From contig CM049316.1 of NCBI GenBank assembly GCA_026874595.1, positions 48,858,695 to 48,922,694 of the forward strand: a DNA stretch of 64,000 nucleotides. The letters are read 5' to 3'. The notes under the pieces are model-generated. The model was not told the origin of the DNA. It worked only from the letters and a program-made list of their open reading frames with translations, and made no database searches. The stretch is from Sipunculus nudus (Eukaryota; Annelida; Sipuncula; Golfingiida; Sipunculidae). The translations under genes were made by a program, and so were the position numbers. Below, one piece after another: positions 55,560-64,000 of the stretch (position 1 is the first letter of the stretch; each line of letters begins with the position of its first letter).

Positions 55560-56420
55560 GTCATGAGCTCAAAGGTAAAGGTCAAAAGACTCGCTTATTT
55601 AAAAAGATTATGGCTGCATTTTAAGCCAAGCTTTTCATCCCAAACTTTCCATCTTTCACATTTAGCTGACTTATTGCCAGTATAGAGAGAGCATAAATGA
55701 ATTTGGGGTCAAAGGTCAAGGTCACAGGGGGAGTTTGTTCACAAATTTGTTTCCAGATGATAACTTAAGTTTGGTTCGACATAAACTAAACTTATATATG
55801 GCTCAACACTAAATTAAGAACTTTCTTAATTTTTGGATCCAAAGGTCAAGGTCACAGGACTCATTTCTTTAAAAAGAATGTGTATGCATTTCCAGGCAAA
55901 CTCTAATCACAAACCTTCTATCTTCAAGATATTATTCTCACCTGCGAAGAGGGGAAGATTCTTTTCGATTTGGGTTCATAGGGTCAAAAGTCGAAGTCAC
56001 AGGGCCTATCCAATCAAAAATTAGTTTATGGAAGATTATTTTGCTTTTGATAGACAGACTGGCTTCAAATTTAATTTGTTAATGTCCCACCACTTAAGTT
56101 AAAAACATTTTGATTCTCAGGGCTCCAGATGTCAAAGGTGAAGGTCACAGGAGCCACATCTTTAAATTGATTGTGGATGCACTCTAAATCAAATTTTTTT
56201 ATCCCAAACTTTCCATCTTTCACACATGGCTTACTTGCCCAAAGAGGAAAAAATCTTTTGATTTTGAGATTACCCGGTCAGAGGCCAGGTCACTGGAGCC
56301 ACTTTTTTCAAAAAGATTGTTACAATAATCTAAATGCTGCAAGTTCAAGGATAATGAATTCTCAGATTTTTTTTGGTCACAAGGTCATTGATAAAGGTCA
56401 CAGGACCTTCATTATGAAAA
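55560..56420 (+). repeat. Degenerate ~140-bp tandem array, each unit with a TCAAGGTCA-like site
   Basis: Variants of AAAGGTCAAGGTCACAGGA occur near 55570, 55707, 55839, 55981, 56130, 56270 and 56385, i.e. about every 115-150 bases, with shared words such as 'aaactttccatctttcaca' (55640, 56208). TCAAGGTCA is the extended half-site of ERR/SF-1/FTZ-F1-type nuclear receptors, and 55706 also forms a GGTCA-A-AGGTCA direct repeat. Frames over it are shadows. Confidence 0.7.
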
Positions 56421-56656
56421 ATTTTCAGAAAAAATATCCTTATAGACAAATTCAGATGAGTGTCGAGACCCCTTGGTCCCTAGTTACAAAACCTAATTTT
56501 GCTAGACTCTCCTTAAAATCACTCCGGATTAGAACACCCTGCAATTTGGAGGGGATACCTGTGTGTACACAGAAATTTTTGTTTGGTTTTATTCTATTAA
56601 TTCCTCTCCCAGTGTGATGCTGATATTCTATAGACCAGTTTTGTTATGGTCTCCCC

Positions 56657-57579
56657 TTTTTAGCAAACCTGTTGGCTGATGCAGTGGTGTGGTGTCATCC
56701 GTCATCCATACTTTAATCAATACTATCTCAAAATTGGCAGGAGTTTATAGGGAAAAAGCTTAAAACCCTCTAAAAATCTTCTCTGAAATTGTCTAGCCCA
56801 ATTGTTCAATATTTCACAGTAATAATCTCTGAAACAATCTCACTCAAGTTTGTTTGAATAGTTCCAGTTTGAAGAATTTTGGCTGAGTTACAGGAAGTTG
56901 ACCTTAGTCATTAGCCAAGTAAGCATATACTAACATAATAATCTTAGAAACTACTGGAGCTAGCATCACCAAATTTTATGCAAATATTTAGCACATGACT
57001 CGTATCTGAAATTGCAGTTTTTGTGGGGCCACCTACATTGACCTGGTTTTTACAAGCAAAAACTCATAATCTTAGCCTCTTTCAGCTTTAAACTGCTTTA
57101 TGAAGAAACTGTCAAGCTGAATCTTTTGATTTTTTCACAAAAATTATCCAGGGTAGGGTTCTTTCAATTGTATAAGAATAGATTGTGTTGTTGATTTTTG
57201 CAGTCAAAGAAAGCTGAAGTTGGTCTTGTTGCCATTAGTAGACCTATTTTATACTGAGGGCAGCAATCGTCTTCTTCTGCAAAACTGTTGTTTCAACTTT
57301 TGTAACATTGCACAAAAATTATTCTTAGGGAGCCTTTGTTCAAGTTTACTTAAATCATTTTTTTGGCTGAATTATTGGACCTTTAACAATGAAAAGACTG
57401 CATCTTTTATTATTCTAAACATTTTGATAAAAAAATGTCTAATGAATATGTCCACCTGAATAAAAGCATTGTAGCCAAAGTCTTTGAGTATGTGTAAACA
57501 GATTTGCCAACAGGCAAAGATTGTGTCTGTATCTATAAATAGCTTGGCAATTTTGTTCCAGTTCACTTTTGGCAACTTC

Positions 57580-57614
<35 letters not shown>

Positions 57615-58119
57615 AGATAGCTTCGTTGTAAACAAGACTGATGGTGCCACCTACAATAATTTTTAGCACAGTGTATGCTCCTCCTTATTTCTCAGGAGTG
57701 ATTTGACATATCAGCCTGAAATAATGCATGTCCATACATCTTGGATAGTTATGTTGTATACAAGACTTTTGGCGCTACCTACAATTGCTTCATGCATCTG
57801 TGCACGTAGCCCAAGAGTGGTTTGAAGTATCTGCCTGGAATTTGCATGTACATACATCTTCAATGGCTTTCTTGTACACAAGACTGGTGGTACCACCAAC
57901 AATCATTTTTGTGTTGTTTGCTCCCATGCCAGTATTTCAGTAGTGATGTTTGTGTAATTGGTGCTTTTACTTTGGTTCAAAATGTTTACTACTTGCATCA
58001 TGCAAATTGTACATATACATGTCACACATGTACTTGAAAAGTAATGGTCCAGCATGGAAGCATTATAGCTGATCTATATCCCAATGCACAAGTTTGCATT
58101 AGGCCTGTAGGCGTTGTTG
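56657..58119 (+). mobile_element. HINE-like element with co-varied inverted ends
   Basis: The left end is TTTTTAG plus GCAAACCTGTT and the right end is CACAAGTTTGC, then ATTAGGCCTGTAGGC and GTTGTT. It is homologous along its length to 2894-4763 (TTTTTAG start, 'aaaattatc..agggtagggttctttcaat', GCCACCTAC modules, 'gtaatggtccagcat'). Relative to that copy the subterminal repeat changed from GCGAAC to GCAAAC at both ends. A short (TA)n run lies at 57584-57610. Confidence 0.65.
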
Positions 58120-58200
58120 TTTGAATCTTATTAAACATTTGTTGTAGATTTGGTTTAAGTTATACATTTATCATTAAAAAATATTTTTTAATTGTTTCAG

Positions 58201-58682
58201 ATTCCTTTGAAAACAAAAAGGCTGAGAGCTGGACAGAGAAGTTTTATCATTATGTTTGGCCACAAGGGAAGGTTGTGAGCCACTCAACATTTGTACGTCA
58301 TCTTCTCTCATTTAGTCATACACAGGAGGCCATGGTGCTCATGTGGAAAGGATTGCTGAATGTTCTTGGCCGTCTCAGCAGCTCATCATGCAAATTTTAT
58401 CTAATTCCTATAGCATTATTATCATTAATGTCTGGTGGTCTGATTGTATACAGTAAGTATCAGAGCAAAGACATGAAAAGAAAGAAATTATTCACTGATC
58501 CCGATATTCAGATAACAGGATATTACCAACCTCAGTGTTTGACAGCCAGGTCTAGGAACAGAGTCTTTGTCAGAATGGGATTCCTGTACTTAGCTTTACT
58601 TCTGTTTGGACTCTCACTACCATGGGAATTCATCAGACTATACAAGACAGAGGTAGCCAAACAGGCCAGTCAGCTAGCAAAG
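58201..58682 (+). CDS. Host-like internal exon with two membrane spans, possibly CLCC1-like
   Basis: A strong acceptor (TTTTTTAATTGTTTCAG, ending 58200) and donor (AAAG|GTAAAA at 58683) bound 482 bp, open in one frame throughout (about 160 codons). The first two bases complete a codon from an upstream exon; the end is phase 0. It encodes a soluble stretch (ESWTEKFYHYVWPQG), a span FYLIPIALLSLMSGGLIVYS, a basic loop, then RVFVRMGFLYLALLLFGLSL, PWEFIRLYKTEVAKQASQ. The second span and the following LYK.EVAK segment resemble CLCC1/MCLC, an ER membrane chloride-channel-like protein, by eye only. The exon structure is well supported; the family is tentative. The frame continues past the donor only as intron read-through to 58739. 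Confidence 0.6.
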
Positions 58683-58849
58683 GTAAAAAAAAGGGGCAGC
58701 AGCCACAGGCAGGCTAAGCAAATATTACACTTAACATAAAAAAAAAGATTTTATCAATGTAATAAGAATTATTGCATGATAATGTCTACTGAAACTAAAG
58801 TTAAAAAAAATTACTGAAATAGCTTAAGTCCCATTGATTCTAATGTCAC
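58683..58849. other. Start of the downstream intron
   Basis: AT-rich sequence after the donor, before the minisatellite. Confidence 0.45.
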
Positions 58850-60328
58850 ATTGTCATTTGTAGGCTTAAGTTCCTAAAGTCCCACACTCATTTGTAACCA
58901 TCAGTTCCAAATGTTCCATTGCTACTTGTAGCCAGCAGTTTGTAATGTCCAATTGTCACTTGGGCTCATTACTTTATGTCCCATTGTCACTTGTAGCCAT
59001 TAGCCACAAATGACAAAGGGACTTTAGGGACTAATAAAAATCATCAGATACAAGTGACAGTGGGACATTGGAAACTGATCGCCAACAATGACAATGGGAC
59101 ATTAGGAACTAATGGCTATAAGTGACAATGGGACATTAGAAAATTATGGTGACAAGTGGCAATGGGACATTAGGAACTGATGGCTACAAGTGACAATGGG
59201 ACATAAAGAAATGGTAGCCAAAAATGTCAATGGGACATTAGAAACTGATTGTAACAAACGACAATACAGACGTTAGAACTGAAATCTACAACTGACAATG
59301 GGACTTCAAGAAATGATTGCTACAAGTGGAGAAGGGACATTAGGAACTGATGGTTACAAATGACAGTAGGACATTAGGAACTGATGGCTTAAAAAGACCA
59401 TTGAACATTACGAACTGATAAGGACAAATGACAATGGGACATAAGGAACTGATGGCCACAAGTGACAAGGGAACTTTAGGTAAATATTGCGAAAAATGAC
59501 AGTGGGACATTAGGAACTCATTGATACAAGTGACTTTGGGACATTAGGAAATGGTGGCTACAAATGACAATGGGACAAAAGAAACTGATGGTACCAAATG
59601 ACAAAAGGAACATTAGGAATTGAAATAAAAAACTGACAAGGGAACATATAGAAATGATTGATACAAGTGGAAATGGGACATTAGGAACTGATGGCTACAA
59701 ATGACAATTGGACATTAGGAACTGATGAATAAAAAGACAATGGGACATGTAGAACTGATTGCAACAAATAACAATTGTCATTTGTAGCCATCATTTCTGT
59801 ACTAATAATAGATCTATACAAGTGACATTGAGACATTAGGACAATAATACTAATTATACTAATGTACAAGTGACATTGAGACATTAGGAACTGATGGCTA
59901 CAAAGGACAATGGGACAAGAACTGTTGGCCACAAGTGATAACAGGAATTAAGGAAATGCTAGCTACAAGTTACTGTGGGACATTAAGAAATGATGGCCAC
60001 AAGTGACAATGGGACATTAGGAACTGAAGGCTACAGGTGGCAATAGGACATCAGGAACTGATGGCCACAAATGACATTGGGATATTAGGAAATGATGGCT
60101 ACAAGTGACAGTGGGACATCAGGAATTGTTGGCCACAAATGACATTGGGATATTAGGAAATGATGGTGACAAGTGACAATTGAACATTACAAACTGATGG
60201 CCACAAGTGACAATGGGACATTAGCAACTGATGGCTAAAAATGAGAATGGGACATTAGGAACTGATGGCCACAAGTGATAACAGGAATTAAGGAACTGAT
60301 GGCTGCAAGTGACAATGGGATATTTGGA
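58850..60328. repeat. 34-bp minisatellite with an orientation flip
   Basis: The unit resembles ACAAGTGACAATGGGACA plus TTAGGAACTGATGGCT, 34 bp long; successive GGGAC marks fall at 59062, 59096, 59130 and 59164. From 58850 to about 58997 the units are reverse-complemented (GTCCCATTGTCACTTGTAGC); from 59003 to 60328 they run forward, some 40 units. A remnant continues at 62675-62720 beyond the inserted element. Reading frames here have no meaning. Confidence 0.95.
58978..59022. repeat. Hairpin at the minisatellite flip point
   Basis: Left arm GTCCCATTGTCACTTGTAGC (58978-58997) and right arm (59003-59022) pair at 17 of 20 positions around a CATTA loop. This is where array orientation reverses. 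Confidence 0.85.
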
Positions 60329-62674
60329 AACAAGAGACCCAGGGGTCTAATGTTCACTCTGTGAATTACTGTGCAATTTGGCAGGTGATTAAAAAAAAAA
60401 ATGAATATGAAAATACCATTCGTTCCTTTCCAAGTAGACATTGTCCTATTGCACAAGGTAGGTGGCGCCACCTGTCTGGTTTATGAGAAAACTTTCCAAG
60501 ATGACTGCACATGCCAAATTTCAGACCAATACTCCTGAGATATATGAGCAATTTTCACCCTAAGCAAATGTATGAATGGACACCACAGGAAAATGATTGC
60601 AGATGGCGCCACCAGTCTTGTTTACGAGATGGTGGTGACGAAGATCTATGGACATGCACAATTTCAACCCAATACACTGAACAACCAATAAGACGAACAG
60701 ATGGCAAATGCAAAGATGGCAAAAAGTATTGTAGGTGGCACCACCTGTCTGGTTTACAAGAAAACTTTTCAAGATGGATGGACATGACAAATTTCAGACC
60801 AATACATTGAACCAGTCCTCAGATATGAGCAATTTTCACCTAAAGAAAATGTACGGATGGATGCCACAGGAAAATGATTGCAGATGGCATCATCTGTCTT
60901 GAGTGTAAGTCTGAGGAGTCCAAGATTATGGACATGCGCAATTTCAGGTCAATACAGCAAATCATTCCTCAGTAAAAAGGCATTAAGTTATTCTATAAAA
61001 AGAGGAAGGTAAATGGTGCCAACTGTCTGGTTTAAGAGAAAACTTTCCTAGATGGATAGACATGCCAAATTTCAGACCAATACCTTCAACCACTTCTGAG
61101 ATATGAGCAATTTTCACCCACAGCAAATGTACCGAACAACGCCATGGGAAAAAGATTGCAGATGGCGCCACCAGTCTTGAATACAAGATGGAGGAGTCCA
61201 TGATCTATGGATATGCAAAATTTCAGCTAAATATGTTGAACCACTCCTGAGATTGAGGGTTGTTGTTATATAAAAGAAACCCAGGTTTGTACTGCACAGA
61301 AAGGTCACCTATCATTGTTACCTACGACTACATAGGTGAGGGAACAAGTATACCAGGTTTTGGAAAGATAAGTCAAAGGGTCCTAGAGGAGACTCTGTTT
61401 TTGTGGATTATAACAAATAAATACTTAATGACATATTTTGGAGAAAAGCAGAAAACACCATTACAGCCTGCTGAAAGTAGCTAAACATAGGTGGCGCCAC
61501 CTGGAGGTCAAAATCATTAAGCAGTCACACGATCAATATTCCTGTGAAATTTTAAACTGAAAGCTGCAGCAGTTCCTAAGATATTTGGTAACAGACAATA
61601 CATCATGTAAAGGAACAAATCAAGTTGTCAAATTTTGCTATCAACACAATTTGAAGTTCCATCTGAGATGCCATCTTGAAAATGACTTGACTGAATTTAT
61701 ACTCAAATTATCCCCTTCCTCCTAGGAACTGCTGACTGTGATATGAAAGCCCAAGTATTTATACTTTATGACATATCTTGGAAAAATAAAAAAAAAAGAC
61801 CATTACAGCCTGTATAAAGTAGGTCAACACAGGTGGTGCCACCTGCAGGACAAAATCATTTAGCAGTCACATGATAAATATTCCTGTGAAATTTGAAACT
61901 GAATGCTGCAGCAGTTCCTAAAATATTTGGTAACAGACAATACATCCTGTATGGAAAGACATCAAGTTGTCAAATTTTGCAATCGACACAATTTGAAGTT
62001 CCATAGAGATACCATCTTGAAAATGACTTGACTGAATTTATACTCAAATTATTCCACTTCCTCTAAGGAACTGTTGACTATGATATGAAGGCCAGAAAAT
62101 TACTACTTTATGACTTATCTTGGAAGAAGTTGAAAAGACCATTTAGTTGTGCAGGAAGTAGGTCAACACAGGTGGCGCCACCTGGAGGTAAAAATCATCT
62201 TGCAGTCACACGATCAATATTCCTGTGAAATTTGAAACTGAAGGCTGCAGCAGTTCCTAAGACATTTGGTAACAGACAATACATCATGTATAGAAACACA
62301 TCAAGCTGTCATATTTTGCGATCGACAGAATTTGAAGTTCCGTAGCGATGCCATCTTGAATATGACTTGACTGAATTTATACTCAAATTATTCCCCTTCC
62401 TCTAAGGAACTGTTAACTATAATATGAAGGCCAAAATATTAATTCTTTATGACTTCTCTCGAAAGAAGTTGAAAAGACCATTTCGTCCCGCAGAAAGTGG
62501 GTCAACATAGGTGGCGCCACCTAAAGCTTATTTTTGCATGTCCATCCCATGATCAGTAAAGTTTCATGAAGGTAGCTGCTGTGGCTGTTGAGATATTTGG
62601 TAACAGACAGTGGACGGTGGACAGTGGACAGCGGACGCTGCGCCATGGCATAAGTTCACAGAGTGAACTAATAA
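60329..62674 (-). mobile_element. HINE-like element inserted in the minisatellite, both ends defined
   Basis: It starts AACAAGAG, with hairpin AGACCC-AGG-GGTCT (60335-60348), TAAT and GTTCACTCTGTGAA (60352-60365). It ends TTCACAGAGTGAAC (62655-62668), an exact reverse complement, plus TAATAA. Minisatellite units lie immediately on both sides, which fixes the boundaries. Inside are three ~275-bp modules (60458, 60733, 61007) and four ~340-bp modules (61489, 61831, 62170, 62509), nearly all beginning AGGTGGCGCCACCTG or a close variant. No transposase is encoded. The class is inferred from architecture. Confidence 0.75.
61489..62580 (+). repeat. 339-342-bp tandem modules with palindromic heads
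   Basis: AGGTGGCGCCACC heads occur at 61489, 61831 (one mismatch), 62170 and 62509. Shared text includes CAGTCACACGATCAATATTCC, TTTGGTAACAGACAATACATC and ATGACTTGACTGAATTTATAC. Confidence 0.9.
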
Positions 62675-63888
62675 GGGCTACAAGTGAGAATGGGATATTA
62701 GGAAATGACAAGTATATAGAGATGTTTGTTTGGCCATGCTGGTTTATGGAGATAGAGAACAAGAATAATTGCAAACTAATACTCTGACAAGACTGTCATG
62801 AAGAAAAACAGTAAAAGTTTTGGGATACTGTGATGCATATGAAAAATATACAGATGGACAGGCAAGTGGACAGAATGGACTAATACCTTTATTTCACTTT
62901 CAAGGGAATAGTCCATTTAAGTTTATATATAAGCCTTTTTTTTTTAGCATATCCACTTTTTTCATTAATAGTTTTTATCTGATTCATTTTTTTTATTTAC
63001 AAGTTTTATAAATTTGTAATAAAAAAACCTGAAAATATAAGTTAAAATATTAGAATTCTAAGTTGCAATCATTATATATCCAGAGTGTAGCTCATATTGA
63101 GTCATATTTTGCATACACATCTATTTTATTATTTTTTAATCAAATGTTTAAACTTAATTTAAAAGAAAATAATGCAACAACATGGCATCTACAAGATTAT
63201 TCCTTGAATCCCTATTAAAAAGCTTTGCACATTGGAGTTTTCAGTACATGCTTAATTTTATTCACTGAAATAAAATAAAAGATTCAGTAAATCTGATAAA
63301 AACATCTTTTCAGATAAAGTTTACACACTGTTGGTTGAATGAGGGACAAACATAATCATTATGCTAATAAATAGTCAATTTCACACCTGGTGAAGTTTTT
63401 CTCTTCTGAAGTAAAGCATTACTGATCTGATGAACATCCACACTTTTATAGCAATACACCACTTTGTGGACACAATTAAATGTGCACTTTAATCATTGTA
63501 ACCCTGGTGGTACAATACAAAATCTAAAATGTAGCATAGCCAAGAATAAAATGAAATACAGAAAATTATAACATTCATCTAGTTAATGCACCATCTGTGG
63601 GGGGTGGGGGGGGGGGGGGAGGGATGCAGAGCAGAGGGGAAGCCTGGTAGTAGTGGCCAAGCTGAGCCAAGGCAAGCTGCCTGTGGTTGGTTACATAATG
63701 CAAGTGAAGGCTGTACTACTAGGTGGGCTAGATGTAAACAACACTTGACATGGTGTATGAAAACTTGAATAAAAGCTCCTCTTTTCCATCAATTCCTTTG
63801 AAATTTCAGATTTTAAAAGATTAAATCCTTATGTATATATGCTGTGAAAATTGCCATTGCCAAAATTGGACAAAATTCAAGGTATTGA
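62675..63888. other. Minisatellite remnant, then no gene; poly-G run
   Basis: 62675-62720 continues the 34-bp array (GGCTACAAGTGAGAATGGGA). The remainder is AT-rich with a G-rich run at 63598-63619. No next exon of the 58201 gene was recognised. Confidence 0.5.
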
Positions 63889-64000
63889 TTTTTAGCTCAG
63901 CTGAATTTCAGTCATGCTGGGCTATAGCACTGGGTCTTTGTCCGTCGTCCTTCCGTCTGTCCATCCGGCCGGCCGTCCGTCCAGCCGTCCCTCCGTTAGC
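63889..64000 (+). mobile_element. Left end of another HINE-like element, cut by the window edge
   Basis: TTTTTAGCTCAGCTGA begins a copy whose GTCCGTC-rich tract (63930-64000) matches, inverted, 8710-8792. The right part lies outside the window. Confidence 0.6.

Noticed and set aside
55494-56617. Coding exons in the 148- and 63-codon frames
   Set aside because: They lie over the degenerate ~140-bp repeat array and change frame with each unit.
58850-60328. CRISPR-like array (34-bp repeated units)
   Set aside because: Units are contiguous with no unique spacers and no cas genes; the genome is eukaryotic. It is a minisatellite.

Overview
This window looks like animal nuclear DNA, probably from a mollusc and most likely a bivalve. 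It is AT-rich, has no bacterial-style operons, carries many (TA)n and poly-C/G runs, and is dominated by transposable elements. Four Ty3/Gypsy retroelement bodies, pogo-like and hAT-like DNA transposons, and many repeats of the kind described in bivalves (Helitron-derived elements with internal tandem repeats, such as 'pearl') point that way. The organism is an inference from repeat style; no diagnostic host gene settles it.

Layout. 1-4.8 kb: dispersed repeats, including an element bounded by subterminal inverted repeats (2894-4763). 4.8-13.2 kb: mostly unannotatable sequence, one possible coding exon (5638), tandem duplications and repeat fragments. 13.2-18.8 kb: an old minus-strand Gypsy element (LTR 13241-13966 and integrase) split by a 3.1-kb insertion that carries two arrays of an exact 148-bp repeat. 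18782-23534: a complete plus-strand Gypsy provirus with 179-bp LTRs, a GCTAT target duplication and one gag-pol frame broken by three stop codons, inserted into that older element. 24.4-27.7 kb: another repeat copy, then a decayed minus-strand Gypsy element with a tRNA-Leu-type primer site and an oddly inverted LTR copy. 28.5-29.5 kb: a FLYWCH-like zinc-finger remnant and a 704-bp DNA element with a perfect 9-bp target duplication. 31.8-36.0 kb: a decayed plus-strand Gypsy element. 36.4-43.7 kb: a minus-strand Gypsy element (protease, RT, RNase H, integrase) followed by an envelope gene of the baculovirus-F/errantivirus type. 44.3-54.6 kb: several inverted-repeat elements, including a pogo-like transposon with nested DNA. 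55-64 kb: repeat modules with nuclear-receptor-type half-sites, one host-like exon (58201-58682, tentatively CLCC1-like), a 34-bp minisatellite that reverses orientation, and a 2.3-kb element inserted into that minisatellite.

Host gene content is thin: short candidate exons at 5638, 45748, 52287 and 58201. Their splice phases are given, but no multi-exon model can be assembled from sequence alone. No tRNA, rRNA, CRISPR array or operon was recognised.

The most striking pattern is a family of elements sharing one architecture: a TTTTTAG-like end, a subterminal inverted repeat, internal tandem modules often centred on the palindrome GGTGGCGCCACC, the matching inverted repeat, then a small hairpin and CTTGTT. 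The inverted-repeat sequence differs between copies but matches between the two ends of each copy.
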